Assembly: GCA_963829135.1 (NCBI GenBank)
Contig: CAWHHO010000005.1
Location: forward strand, 930,001-994,000
Direction of reading: 5' to 3'
Length of the DNA stretch: 64,000 nucleotides
Source of the DNA: Kumtagia sp963829135
GTDB lineage: Bacteria > Pseudomonadota > Alphaproteobacteria > Rhizobiales > Rhizobiaceae
Shown here: positions 1 through 8,739 of the stretch, piece by piece
Layout of the letters: each line of letters opens with the position of its first letter
Position numbering within the stretch: position 1 is the stretch's first letter
Made by a program: the position numbers and the translations under genes
The notes under the pieces: generated by a model
What the model was told of the DNA's origin: nothing
Seen by the model: only the letters and a program-made list of their open reading frames with translations
Database searches by the model: none

Positions 1-463
1 CGAGGCCGACGTCAGCACGGCTCTTCAGCGCCCGCCGCGCCACTTTTACCAACGCTTCCAGAACGACGGCCAGGACAGCCGCCTTCAACCCAAACAGAAG
101 CCCTTGCACGATAGGCACATGGCCGTAGTGAAGATAGATTATCGACAGCGCCGTGATGACCACAGCGCCCGGCAGGAGGAAAAGCAGCCCGGCAATCAGC
201 CCTCCGCGCACGCCATGCATCAGCCAGCCCGAATAGGTGGCAAGCTGCATTGCCTCCGGGCCCGGCAGAAGCATGCAATAGTTAAGCGCATGCAGGAACC
301 GCTTCTCGTCCAGCCAACGCTTTTCATCGACCAGCACGCGGTGCATGAGCGCGATCTGCCCCGCCGGGCCGCCGAACGAAAGCACTCCGATCTTGGCAAA
401 GACACGCGTGGCGTCGACAAGCGAGACAGGTTGTGAGGGGTGTGTCTGAGCCGTCATCTGCAT
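1..463 (-). CDS. chrA: Chromate transporter, N-terminal part (runs off the window)
   Basis: The minus strand reads without a stop from an ATG at 463 (second in-frame ATG at 457) to the window edge, giving about 154 residues. The start of the protein carries the family motif FAKIGVLSFGGPAGQ and then LLPGPEAMQLATYSGWL, the conserved signature of the ChrA/CHR family. Two hydrophobic segments follow (GGLIAGLLFLLPGAVV and a stretch before KVARRAL). The family exports chromate or takes part in its efflux at the inner membrane. The C-terminal half lies outside the window, so it is not known whether this is a long (two-domain) or short ChrA. Family assignment is firm; substrate is by family only. Confidence 0.85.
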   Translation of the reverse strand, partial: MQMTAQTHPSQPVSLVDATRVFAKIGVLSFGGPAGQIALMHRVLVDEKRWLDEKRFLHALNYCMLLPGPEAMQLATYSGWLMHGVRGGLIAGLLFLLPGAVVITALSIIYLHYGHVPIVQGLLFGLKAAVLAVVLEALVKVARRALKSRADVGL

Positions 464-584
464 AGCGATAGCGGCTGCCCAGGCGCCATTCAACGCAATA
501 CACCGTCAAGCTGATCGGATCATCTATACAGTTCGCCTCACGGGCAGAAATCATCTACCATGGCGGCAAACACGGGAGGGTCTC

Positions 585-788
585 ATGTCGATCGAAGAGC
601 GCATAAAGCGCATAGAAGATGCGATCAGGACCGCGATCGAAAATCGCGACTGGCTCAGGTCGGAGGAATGGCGCGAGCACCGCGATGCGAACGAAGATCT
701 CGGCGACCATCTCGACGAGGCGATCGAACAGCACGACCGCAATATAGAAACCTACCAGAATATCCTGGCGACACTGAGAGCGCGCTGA
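585..788 (+). CDS. Small conserved-looking hypothetical protein (67 aa)
   Basis: A 67-residue ORF starts with ATG after a good GGGAGG ribosome binding site eight bases upstream. The protein is very hydrophilic, rich in Glu, Arg and Asp, and looks like a single long helix (EERIKRIEDAIRTAIENRD, then DLGDHLDEAIEQHDRNI) that could form a coiled coil. There is no signal peptide, membrane segment or cysteine. It lies between the chromate transporter (divergent) and the helicase gene, in the same direction as the helicase but 159 bases away. I do not recognise the family. The clear Shine-Dalgarno sequence and coding-like composition support that it is a real gene. Confidence 0.6.
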   Translation: MSIEERIKRIEDAIRTAIENRDWLRSEEWREHRDANEDLGDHLDEAIEQHDRNIETYQNILATLRAR

Positions 789-947
789 GCCGCCTGCGCG
801 CCCTTGGCTTCCGCGCCATATTTCCCCAACTGCCCGCAGCGGCTTGCCCGTTGCGCTGCCACGCATTAGGAAGCGTCGGATTATGCAATTGCGTGGCGGT
901 TTGCTCGATATGGGCCGTTTGTCCGCGCCGGCGACGAAAGTATTCCC

Positions 948-2729
948 ATGACTGACTTTGACGCGATGGCGCGACCGCTGGCGGCGGCGTTGAAAACCCG
1001 TGGCTACGAGACGCTCACTCCGGTGCAGCATGCCATGCTTGAGGCTGGCAACCAGAACGCCGACCTGCTGGTCTCGGCCCAGACCGGTTCCGGCAAGACG
1101 GTCGCCTTCGGCATCGCGATTGCGCCCACGCTTCTCGATGGCGCGGAACGCTTCGCGCCGGCCGCCACGCCACTCGCCCTCGTTGTTGCGCCGACGCGCG
1201 AACTCGCCGTGCAGGTTCGCCGCGAACTGGAATGGCTTTTCCGCGAAACCGGCGCCAGGCTCGCTTCCTGCGTCGGCGGTATGGATATGCGCACCGAGCG
1301 CCGTGCGCTTGGCGAAGGCGCGCATATCGTGGTTGGAACGCCCGGCCGCCTGCGCGATCACATCACACGCGGTTCGCTCGACATGGTATCGCTACGAGCG
1401 ATCGTTCTCGACGAGGCCGACGAGATGCTCGACCTCGGCTTCCGCGACGACCTCGAATTCATCCTCGCCGCCGCTCCCGACGAGCGGCGCACATTGATGT
1501 TCTCAGCCACCGTTCCGAACCAGATCGCACAGCTTGCCAAGCGCTTCCAGCGCGACGCGCTGCGCATCACCGTTGCCGGCGAAAGCAGCCAGCACAGCGA
1601 TATCGAGTATCAGCAGATCCTCGTCGCGCCGGCCGATCGCGAGAACGCGATTATCAATACCCTGCTGTTTTTCGATTCCCAGAACACCATCGTTTTCTGC
1701 CACACGCGCGAAGCGGTAAAGCATCTGGCGAGCCGACTGGGGAACCGCGGCTTTCCGGTGGTCGCGCTCTCGGGCGAACTCAGCCAGGCCGAGCGCACCA
1801 ATGCGCTTCAATCGATGCGAGACGGACGCGCCCGCGTCTGCGTGGCGACCGACGTGGCGGCGCGCGGCATCGATCTGCCGAATCTCGACCTTGTCATTCA
1901 CGCCGACCTGCCTTCAAACCCCGATACGCTGCTGCATCGTAGCGGCCGCACGGGCCGCGCTGGCCGCAAGGGCATTTGCACGCTTATCGTGCCGTTTCAC
2001 CGGCGCGGCGCGGCGGCGCGAGTGCTGAAGCTGGCGAAGCTTGAAGCGCGAACCGTTCCCGCGCCAAGCGCCACCGACATCGAACGTCACAACCGCGAGC
2101 GCATCCTCGACGATCCAGCTCTGTCGATTGCGCCGGGCGACGACGAGATTGCCTTCGTCAAGGAACTGATGGCGGCGCACAGCGCCGAGCAGATCGCCGC
2201 CGCCTATCTGCGGCTGCAGCTTGCCGCCCGCCCTGCCCCGGAAGAGTTGCTCGACGCACCGGTCTTTGCAGAACGCGGCAGGCGCGAGTCTTCCTATGGC
2301 GACCGCACCGAGCGCGACGCGGCGCCTCGCGACCGCAGCGACTTCAACAATGGAACCTGGTTCCGCGTGTCGGTCGGCAGGAAGCATCGGGCCGAGCCGC
2401 GCTGGCTGCTGCCGATGATCTGCAAGGCAGGTCATATCACCAAGCGCGCGGTCGGCTCGATCAAGATCCTCGACACGGAAAGCCACTTCGAAATCGCCGG
2501 CGACAGTGCCGACAGCTTCTGGGCCGCCGTCAAGGAAAACGGCACCGGCGAGAAGGGCGTGACGATCCAGAAACTGGACGGCAGGCCGACGAGACCGGCG
2601 CGCAGCGATGAATCATCGCCGTCGTGGAAGAATGAAAAGAAGGCAAAGTTCAAGCCGAAGAATGCCGCTGGCGCAAAGGGCGAGCCGTCCGGCAAGCCTT
2701 TCAAGAAGAGGGTAAAGCTCAAGACGTAG
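948..2729 (+). CDS. DEAD-box ATP-dependent RNA helicase with DbpA-like C-terminal domain
   Basis: This 593-residue protein has all helicase core motifs in order: the Q motif (GYETLTPVQHAML, near residue 20), Walker A AQTGSGKT (44-51), PTRELA (82-87), TPGR (131-134), DEAD (155-158), SAT (186-188) and HRSGRTGRAGRKG near residue 340. After a linker, residues of about 465-545 (GTWFRVSVGRK to FEIAG) match a DbpA-type RNA-binding domain, and the tail is Lys-rich. Such proteins unwind structured RNA during ribosome assembly, cold adaptation or mRNA decay; DeaD/CsdA is the closest well-known type. The exact RNA target cannot be told. The ATG at 948 is the first start that keeps the whole Q motif. It stands alone, not in an obvious operon. 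Confidence 0.93.
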   Translation: MTDFDAMARPLAAALKTRGYETLTPVQHAMLEAGNQNADLLVSAQTGSGKTVAFGIAIAPTLLDGAERFAPAATPLALVVAPTRELAVQVRRELEWLFRETGARLASCVGGMDMRTERRALGEGAHIVVGTPGRLRDHITRGSLDMVSLRAIVLDEADEMLDLGFRDDLEFILAAAPDERRTLMFSATVPNQIAQLAKRFQRDALRITVAGESSQHSDIEYQQILVAPADRENAIINTLLFFDSQNTIVFCHTREAVKHLASRLGNRGFPVVALSGELSQAERTNALQSMRDGRARVCVATDVAARGIDLPNLDLVIHADLPSNPDTLLHRSGRTGRAGRKGICTLIVPFHRRGAAARVLKLAKLEARTVPAPSATDIERHNRERILDDPALSIAPGDDEIAFVKELMAAHSAEQIAAAYLRLQLAARPAPEELLDAPVFAERGRRESSYGDRTERDAAPRDRSDFNNGTWFRVSVGRKHRAEPRWLLPMICKAGHITKRAVGSIKILDTESHFEIAGDSADSFWAAVKENGTGEKGVTIQKLDGRPTRPARSDESSPSWKNEKKAKFKPKNAAGAKGEPSGKPFKKRVKLKT

Positions 2730-2761
2730 CGAAGAATTGTACCTCTCGCCGCGTAAACACC

Positions 2762-2790
2762 TTGCATTATGTTCTTTCTTTGTTCTATTC
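2762..2790 (+). promoter_or_regulatory. Promoter with embedded LexA (SOS) box
   Basis: GTTC at 2771-2774 and GTTC at 2782-2785 are separated by exactly seven bases, which is the LexA site of alphaproteobacteria (GTTC-N7-GTTC). It lies inside a plausible sigma-70 promoter, TTGCAT (2762-2767), 17-base spacer, CTATTC (2785-2790), so LexA binding would block RNA polymerase. The ATG of the next gene is at 2817. Confidence 0.6.
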
Positions 2791-2816
2791 TCGCCACCCT
2801 ATAGCAGGGCGCGGAA

Positions 2817-3674
2817 ATGGACTGGCATCTGGCAGTGGAGAAAAACCGGGAGGCGCTTAAGCGCATCTTGGCCATGCTCGTCGCTATGACCGGCCTTCCC
2901 GTTCTGGACGCCGGGACGGGTAGCTCCGGTGGCCAGGTCGATTGGCGTGCCGCGCCCACCCTGCCGCGCCACCTCCATCGTTTCGTGCTCAGGCTGCTGC
3001 GCCCGGCCGAAGCGGCGGCGCGACGGCTCATTATCGTGGCGGCTCGCGGGCTCGTGGTGGAGGTCTCCCCGCCGCGACAGCGCAAGCCGAAGCTGAAATC
3101 CATCTTCGTGCGGAATGGCATCGGCACCGGCATCGTCCGGCGCGGCTCGCTGCCGGATCGGGCGCTTGCGGCGTCCCGTTCGGCCAAGCCGTCGCTGCCG
3201 CTGTTCGACTCGCTAAAGCGCTTTGGCGTCCGCCGACGCTATGTGAAACAACGCGAAGTGCCGCAAATCCGGTCCTTTGACGACATTTGCGTTCCCCTCT
3301 TCCGTCGACCGCCCGCGGCGCAGCCGCCGCCGCAGACTCCCGACGATCCGCTTGATGCGGGTCGTCTCTCGCGCCGTCTCGAAGCGTTGGCCTCGGCATT
3401 GGACGACCTGCCGCGTCAAGCCAAGCGCCTCGCCCGCTGGCGGGCGCATCGCCTGAGGCGAGGCGCACAGGTCGGAAACAATGACACGGGGCGGAGTGTG
3501 CAGAGCGCAAGCAACGGCGCCGACGGAAAGGCGCGCAGCAATCAGCGCTTCTCGCCGATGCGCCCCGGTCGCCCGCCAGGATGGCGCTGTCGGCCCGATC
3601 ATGCGGTATATGAGGTCTTGAACGAACTCCACGGCCTCGCCGTCTGGGCGCAGGAACGTCCGGATACTTCCTGA
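2817..3674 (+). CDS. Conserved hypothetical protein, probably SOS-regulated
   Basis: The 285-residue product starts MDWHLAVEKNREALKRILAM and continues with a very basic, Pro- and Arg-rich sequence (for example PTLPRHLHRFVLRLLRPAEAAARRLIIV would be one helix pair, and the end reads LNELHGLAVWAQERPDTS). There is no signal peptide and no enzyme motif that I can see. From memory, proteins with the same beginning and the same RPDTS-type end occur across rhizobia with no assigned role. The LexA box about 35-45 bases upstream suggests induction by DNA damage. It is not ImuA, ImuB or DnaE2, the usual SOS mutagenesis genes of this group. Function unknown. Confidence 0.7.
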   Translation: MDWHLAVEKNREALKRILAMLVAMTGLPVLDAGTGSSGGQVDWRAAPTLPRHLHRFVLRLLRPAEAAARRLIIVAARGLVVEVSPPRQRKPKLKSIFVRNGIGTGIVRRGSLPDRALAASRSAKPSLPLFDSLKRFGVRRRYVKQREVPQIRSFDDICVPLFRRPPAAQPPPQTPDDPLDAGRLSRRLEALASALDDLPRQAKRLARWRAHRLRRGAQVGNNDTGRSVQSASNGADGKARSNQRFSPMRPGRPPGWRCRPDHAVYEVLNELHGLAVWAQERPDTS

Positions 3675-3811
3675 CGGCCGGACTTGACCTCAAGCAGGCA
3701 TGTTCGAACGGGCCGCAAGGCGCGGACGTCGGTGTGTGCCTGCAGCATCGGCTGCTCAACTGATTGCCCAGTCGGCGAAACCGAGAAGCCGCAAGTGCGT
3801 TGGGCGAAACC

Positions 3812-3840
3812 TTGCGCGCCCTCGTGCCTTCCGCTATAGA
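3812..3840 (+). promoter_or_regulatory. Predicted sigma-70 promoter of rplY-pth
   Basis: TTGCGC (3812-3817), a 17-base spacer and TATAGA (3835-3840) form a good housekeeping promoter 128 bases before rplY. The leader contains GC-rich self-complementary stretches but no riboswitch that I recognise. I see no gene between 3675 and 3968. Confidence 0.55.
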
Positions 3841-3968
3841 GCCGCCACCCGCGTAGACACCCTTGGAGGCAACGCGGCGGAGGGCCGCGTTCTGCGCGGC
3901 TTTCGACGTTTCCGGCGAGCCGCATCGCGGCAATCGGAAGCGCTCCAATTAAAGCGAAAGGAAATGCC

Positions 3969-4613
3969 ATGAGCCACGATACCTACGAGCTCAAGGCCGA
4001 TGCACGCGAACAGGTCGGTAAGGGGTCCGCCCGTGCAGTTCGCCGCGACGGCAAAGTGCCTGCAGTAATCTATGGAGACAAGCAGCCTCCCCTGGCGATC
4101 GCTCTCTCCTACAAGGACATCTACTACAAGATTCATGGCGGCGGCTTTTTGACCACCATTGCCACGATCGATGTCGGCGGCAAGAAGATCCAGGTCCTGC
4201 CGAAGGACTATCAGTTGGATCCGGTGAAGGACACGCCGGTTCACGTCGACTTCCTGCGCATCGGCAAGGATACCGAGGTCAATGTTGAGGTGCCCGTGCA
4301 CTTCATCAACGAAGACAAGTCGCCCGGCATCAAGCGCGGCGGCGCGCTCAACATCGTCCGCCACCAGATCGAATTCCATTGCCCGGCCAACGCCATTCCG
4401 GAATTCATCGAAGTTGACCTCACCGATACCGACATCGGCAACTCGATCCACATCTCCGCGGTCAAGTTGCCGGCAGGCGTGCGCCCGGTCATCAATGAGC
4501 GTGATTTCACCATTGCGACCATTGCCGGCCACGGCGGTGCCCTCGACGCAGCCGACGAGGAGGCTGCTCCGGCCGCCGTTGCCCCTGCGCCGGCTCCGGC
4601 CGCCAAGGCCTAG
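3969..4613 (+). CDS. rplY: 50S ribosomal protein L25/general stress protein Ctc
   Basis: The 214-residue protein begins with the L25 domain (ELKADAREQVGKGSARAVRR, then GKVPAVIYGDKQPP), which binds 5S rRNA, and continues with the beta-rich C-terminal domain found in the long TL5/CTC form (VDFLRIGKDTEVNVEVPVHF). The tail is Ala-Pro-rich. The start is supported by AAAGGAAA seven bases upstream. It is followed after 25 bases by pth; rplY-pth-ychF is a classic alphaproteobacterial order, here interrupted before ychF by two other genes. It acts in the large ribosomal subunit. Confidence 0.95.
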   Translation: MSHDTYELKADAREQVGKGSARAVRRDGKVPAVIYGDKQPPLAIALSYKDIYYKIHGGGFLTTIATIDVGGKKIQVLPKDYQLDPVKDTPVHVDFLRIGKDTEVNVEVPVHFINEDKSPGIKRGGALNIVRHQIEFHCPANAIPEFIEVDLTDTDIGNSIHISAVKLPAGVRPVINERDFTIATIAGHGGALDAADEEAAPAAVAPAPAPAAKA

Positions 4614-4638
4614 TCGTTCGCGCCGGGAGAATTCCTCG

Positions 4639-5350
4639 ATGCTGCTCTTCGCAGGTCTTGGCAATCCCGGCGCGCAATATGCCAACAACCGGCACAATGT
4701 CGGCTTCATGGCGGCGGACGCTATTGCCCGCCGCCATGATTTTTCGTCCTGGTCGAAGAAGTTCCACGGCCTCGTCGCCGAGGGAAGCGTCGACGGCGAG
4801 AAGATCCTTCTTGATCAAGCCGCAGACCTTCATGAACCTGTCAGGCCAGTCGATCGGTGAAGCGTTGCGCTTCTATAGGCTGCCTCCCTCCGCTCTCACT
4901 GTCTTCTACGACGAACTCGATCTGGTCGCCGGAAAGGTCCGCGCCAAGATTGCCGGTGGAACAGGCGGTCACAACGGCATCAAGTCGATCGACTCTCACA
5001 TCGGCAAGGATTACCGCCGCGTGCGCATTGGCATCGGCCATCCCGGTGTAAAGGAGCTTGTCCACGGCCATGTGCTTGGCGATTTCGCCAAGGCAGACGC
5101 AGGGTGGCTGGACCCGCTGCTCGAAAGCATAGCCGACAGCGTCGGCTATTTGGTGAAGAACGACGACAACGGTTTCATGAATAGGGTTACGCTGGCAGTA
5201 AAAGCCATTGGCGAGACTAAGGAAGACTCTCGGCCCGCCCCCAAGCCACAAAGCCACATTCGTGAGGCGAGGCTGCAGAAGCCTTCCATCGCCTTGCCGG
5301 AAACTGGGCCAATGGCCGCCATGCTGAAGAAGCTTTTTGGCAAGGCGTAA
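4639..5350 (+). CDS. pth: Peptidyl-tRNA hydrolase (one apparent frameshift)
   Basis: Pth releases peptides from peptidyl-tRNA that has dropped off the ribosome and is normally essential. The first frame (from 4639) gives LLFAGLGNPGAQYANNRHNVGF with the catalytic His of the NRHNVG motif. The frame is lost near 4812, where CTTCTTGATCAAG should read CTTCTGATCAAG; the next frame continues IKPQTFMNLSGQSIGEAL, FYDELDL and GGTGGHNGIKSI to the stop at 5350. Removing one T gives 711 bases, a 236-residue protein of normal length. The tail (RPAPKPQSHIREARLQKPS) is the rhizobial C-terminal extension. Because the gene is essential and conserved on both sides, a sequencing or assembly error is the likely cause. 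Confidence 0.9.
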
Positions 5351-5521
5351 CCCTGATATGGGGGCTTCGCGGCGTTGGGAACCTTGCCTTGGCCTGTCGC
5401 ATTGTGGCTGATGAGCCTTCGCAGCGGCCGGCTTCCGCTTTTACACGCGCCGCAGATTGCGAAACAACAAATCCTGCCGGGCTCGACCAGCGTATCGGCC
5501 TGACTGAACAGGGGTGAGACG

Positions 5522-6100
5522 ATGCAGCGTGACGTGACTTACATGTTCGCGATGAGCCTTGATGGCTTCATTGCGCGGCACGATGGCGGTATCGACTGGC
5601 TGGAAAAGTATCCCCCAAACGCGGATTTCGACTTCGACACATTCATGCAATCGGTCACCGGCATTGTTATGGGCCGTGATACATATGACGTCGTAATGCG
5701 CCTGGAGCGCTGGCCCTATGAGCGCTACCCGACCGTAATCGCTACACGCCGTCCCATTGAGGATTTACCCAAGAACGCCGTTGCCATGGCCGGCACGCCG
5801 GAAGCATTGCTGCACAACCTCCGCTCTCGCGGCGCTACCGGTCGCGTCTGGATGTTCGGCGGCGGCGAGCTCGCCCGTCAGTTCATGGAGCATGATCTGC
5901 TGGACTCAGTGGAGATCGGCACGATTCCGGTCATACTCGGCAGCGGTGTCTCTGCTTTTGGAGGGATGCAGCCCGATCGTTGGCTGGACCTCGAATTCGC
6001 CAAACCGCTTGCCAATGGCGCGGTGCACAGCCGCTATAAGGTCAGGCAACACGCGGCCGCGATGCAACAGGCTGGAAATCAGAATTCTCTTCATTCTTAG
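5522..6100 (+). CDS. Dihydrofolate reductase family protein (RibD C-terminal type)
   Basis: The 192-residue protein has the YyaP/RibD-C fold pattern: MSLDGFIARHDGGIDWL near the start, MGRDTYDVV (nucleotide-binding region), and WMFGGGELARQF with PVILGSGVSAF later on. These proteins use NADPH to reduce pterin- or pyrimidine-like substrates, but most members of this standalone subfamily have no known substrate. It is not a canonical FolA, as it lacks the classic WEF-type folate site. The start is preceded by GGGGTGAGACG. It follows pth by 170 bases with no gene in between and is not clearly in an operon with it. Confidence 0.85.
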   Translation: MQRDVTYMFAMSLDGFIARHDGGIDWLEKYPPNADFDFDTFMQSVTGIVMGRDTYDVVMRLERWPYERYPTVIATRRPIEDLPKNAVAMAGTPEALLHNLRSRGATGRVWMFGGGELARQFMEHDLLDSVEIGTIPVILGSGVSAFGGMQPDRWLDLEFAKPLANGAVHSRYKVRQHAAAMQQAGNQNSLHS

Positions 6101-6322
6101 CGCCTTCGACGGCTTACCACTCGATGCCTGTCCATGGCCTGCTGCATTTGCTGCACCCACTTCCAGATAGCGCAAAACGTGATCCGTCGCCCGGCTGGAT
6201 CTCCAAAACCACGGCGCCTGATGTCATGCACAGCCCGACGCGGTCAGGCAACGCATGACGGTCGCGCAATTGCGCTCTGACGACACTCTGGTAAAAATAT
6301 TGCATTGCAGAAGGAAATGGTC

Positions 6323-7276
6323 ATGGCGCATTTCGTTGCAATCCCACCTCCTCCCAACAGCCACGTTCCAAACCGCAGCTTTACGAAGCTCGCTCTTCGC
6401 GATCCATCCGGCAACGCGGCCATCGCGGTGTGGGGCTGCGATCCGAATTGGACGATCGAAGCCACTGACAATCCCCGCTTCGTCTCGGACCGCTATCGCA
6501 CAAGTGGAGCGCTCACCTACTTCATGCTGCGCGGGCTCAAGGCCGGCGACAGAATTGGCGTGTTCGACGGAACCAACTGGCAGACGGAGTTGCTGGAAAT
6601 CTCATTCGTGGGGAGCGATGCGAATCCCAAGAATACGGTTGGTTCTCGGCGCAGCGCCCACAAGGCGACGCTGATCCTCGATCCGGGGGGCATCGAGCAG
6701 GGCGTGGCAAACGTTCGTGCCAACGAGTGGATTGTTGAAGTCGAGAAGGTAATCCAGAAAATTCTGTCAAATGCTGCTGGCCGCATCGTCATGGACGTGC
6801 TGACCACGGACATCACTATTCGCCCCTACCTTGGCGCGCACCAGCAGGCGACCGGCGGAGTGCAATTTACACCTCAGATGTTCGAGAGAGATTTTAGACC
6901 GAGCGCTAGGCCCGACGAAGTGCTCTTTCACGAATTCTGCCATGTAGCGGACGACAATTACGGGGGTTACAAAGACGTCGCAGGTCCTGCCCCAGGATCT
7001 TTCGGACCGTTGCCGTCCGATGACTCGCTGACATATGCACCGGCCGACTTTTTCAGCGTAACGGGTACAAACGTCTATTCGTCGGTCATCAGTCGTCCGT
7101 TGCGCAGAGACTGGAGCGACCCCGTCAAGATGCCGGCGAAGTATGGCGACGGCGCAGCCGGAGCTGCAAGATTCCGGACGTTTCAGGAAGCGAACTTTAC
7201 TGACTTCAGAACGCGCAAGGGCGCGATATTTACCGGAATGAGTGGGGTCACCGCCCCCTGGAATCCGTTCCGCTAG
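6323..7276 (+). CDS. Putative zinc metallopeptidase, toxin/effector-like (HEFCH motif)
   Basis: The 317-residue protein has an N-terminal half without clear homology (rich in beta-type sequence such as GDRIGVFDGTNWQTELLEI) and a C-terminal half with HEFCH at residues 203-207, preceded by RPDEVLF and followed by VADDNYGG. About 35 residues later PADFFSVTGTNVYSS resembles the EFFAVxxTNxY element found in HExxH toxin domains of the M91/NleD-like kind, with Asp where Glu is usual. No signal peptide is visible, so export would need a dedicated system. The start at 6323 has AAGGAA seven bases upstream; ATG 6317 is an alternative. It stands alone between two housekeeping genes, with no immunity gene or secretion locus in the window. 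Protease activity and toxicity are inference. Confidence 0.6.
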   Translation: MAHFVAIPPPPNSHVPNRSFTKLALRDPSGNAAIAVWGCDPNWTIEATDNPRFVSDRYRTSGALTYFMLRGLKAGDRIGVFDGTNWQTELLEISFVGSDANPKNTVGSRRSAHKATLILDPGGIEQGVANVRANEWIVEVEKVIQKILSNAAGRIVMDVLTTDITIRPYLGAHQQATGGVQFTPQMFERDFRPSARPDEVLFHEFCHVADDNYGGYKDVAGPAPGSFGPLPSDDSLTYAPADFFSVTGTNVYSSVISRPLRRDWSDPVKMPAKYGDGAAGAARFRTFQEANFTDFRTRKGAIFTGMSGVTAPWNPFR

Positions 7277-7621
7277 GGAGCTGCTGCTGCAGCATCAGGA
7301 ATTCGCCAGACCGCTTGCGGAGGTGGCGCACCGTGCTGAGCCGATGAGTGAAAAAACAAAAGGCCGGGAACAAAATTCCCGACCTTCCTAGCATCTCTAC
7401 AACCCCGCCAGTACATCCGTGGTCGGCGGCCGGAGACGATCCGTTGCAGCCTATGTGGGGCTGGCATGCCGGCCATACAACCCCTATCCGTGATTTCGTC
7501 ACCATTGTCGCCGATCATATCGTCTTCGTTTCAGCGTCAGTTCGCTTGCAAGCCTTGACGATCATCGATCGTTTCGCCCATAGCCTCACCAAATTTCAGT
7601 TTCCCGATAGGACTCTTCATC
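7277..7621. other. 345-base intergenic stretch with a possible minus-strand transcript
   Basis: No convincing ORF is present. A strong intrinsic terminator for minus-strand transcription lies at 7351-7384, but the nearest gene to its right, ychF, runs the other way. Either a short RNA is transcribed leftwards from about 7400-7600 or the terminator blocks antisense reading. A weak plus-strand promoter for ychF may lie at 7555-7583 (TTGACG, 17 bases, CCATAG). Confidence 0.4.
7351..7384 (-). terminator. Strong rho-independent terminator on the minus strand
   Basis: On the minus strand GGTCGGGAA pairs with TTCCCGGCC (nine pairs, one of them G-T) around a five-base loop, and is followed at once by TTTTGTTTTTT. 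On the plus strand no T-run follows, so it is directional. No minus-strand gene ends here. Confidence 0.65.
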
Positions 7622-8725
7622 ATGGGCTTCAAATGCGGCATCGTTGGGCTGCCCAACGTTGGCAAGTCGACGCTGTTCAATGCGCTGACGCGCACCGCCG
7701 CGGCGCAAGCCGCGAATTATCCGTTCTGCACCATCGAGCCGAACACGGGCGAAGTGGCTGTGCCCGATGAGCGTCTGCAGCAGATCGCCACGATCGCCAA
7801 ATCGAAGGAAATCATTCCGACCCGCATCTCGTTTGTCGATATCGCGGGCCTGGTGCGCGGCGCGTCCAAGGGCGAAGGCCTCGGCAATCAGTTCCTTGCG
7901 AACATCCGAGAAGTCGATGCAGTCGTACATGTCCTGCGTTGCTTCGAGGATGACGACATCACGCATGTCGAAGGCCGCATCAATCCTGTTGCCGATGCTG
8001 AGACCGTCGAGACCGAGCTTATGTTATCGGACCTCGAGAGCCTTGAGCGGCGCATAGCCCAGTTCCGCAAGCGCGCCCAGAGCAAGGACAAGGAGACGCT
8101 GACCGTGCTGCCTGTCATGGAAAAGGCGCTGGAGCTGCTGCAAGAAGGAAAGCCGGCACGGGTCATGCTCAAGGGCATCGCTGCAGATGACTTGAAGATA
8201 CTCCAGAGCCTCAATCTTCTAACCGCGCATCCAGTGCTGTATGTCTGCAACGTCGCCGAAGCCGACGCCACCGGCGGAAATGAACATACGAGGGCCGTCG
8301 AGGCGATGGCCGCGGCTCAAGGCGCGGGGGTTGTCGTCATATCGGCGGCGATTGAAGCTGAGGTTGCCCAACTGCCCGACGAGGAGGAGCTTGAGTTCCT
8401 GGCTTCGATGGGCCTTGCCGAGCCGGGCCTGAACAAGCTGATACGCGCCGGCTACGATCTGCTGCATCTGATCACCTATTTCACCGCGGGCCCGAAGGAA
8501 ACACGCGCCTGGACGATCGAAAAAGGCACCAAGGCGCCGCAGGCAGCTGGCGTCATCCATACCGACTTCGAACGCGGCTTTATCCGAGCCCAGACCATTG
8601 CCTATGGCGACTTCGTAGCGCTGGGCGGGGAAGTCGCAGCGAAGGAAGCTGGCAAGGCCCGCGACGAAGGCAAGGAATATGTCGTACAGGACGGCGACGT
8701 GATGCTGTTCAAATTCAATACTTGA
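7622..8725 (+). CDS. ychF: Redox-regulated ATPase YchF (OLA1 type)
   Basis: The 367-residue protein carries the Obg-family P-loop GLPNVGKSTLFNAL at residues 8-21, the switch motif DIAGLVRGASKGEGLGN, and NVAE (in LYVCNVAEADA) in place of the guanine-specific NKxD, which makes the family ATP-specific. A TGS-like domain closes the protein (FTAGPKETRAWTIEKG to FNT). YchF binds the ribosome and modulates translation and the oxidative stress response. Length is normal and the reading frame is intact. It lies tail to tail with the sugar transporter operon, whose last stop is only 15 bases away. Confidence 0.95.
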   Translation: MGFKCGIVGLPNVGKSTLFNALTRTAAAQAANYPFCTIEPNTGEVAVPDERLQQIATIAKSKEIIPTRISFVDIAGLVRGASKGEGLGNQFLANIREVDAVVHVLRCFEDDDITHVEGRINPVADAETVETELMLSDLESLERRIAQFRKRAQSKDKETLTVLPVMEKALELLQEGKPARVMLKGIAADDLKILQSLNLLTAHPVLYVCNVAEADATGGNEHTRAVEAMAAAQGAGVVVISAAIEAEVAQLPDEEELEFLASMGLAEPGLNKLIRAGYDLLHLITYFTAGPKETRAWTIEKGTKAPQAAGVIHTDFERGFIRAQTIAYGDFVALGGEVAAKEAGKARDEGKEYVVQDGDVMLFKFNT

Positions 8726-8739
8726 AACCATCCCGTGAT

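Noticed and set aside
555..1361. A 268-residue minus-strand ORF over the start of the helicase gene
   Set aside because: It is a GC-rich antisense shadow, the real helicase motifs are on the plus strand.
2817..3674. The SOS-box gene as imuA
   Set aside because: The product has no RecA-like or ImuA features and no imuB or dnaE2 follows.
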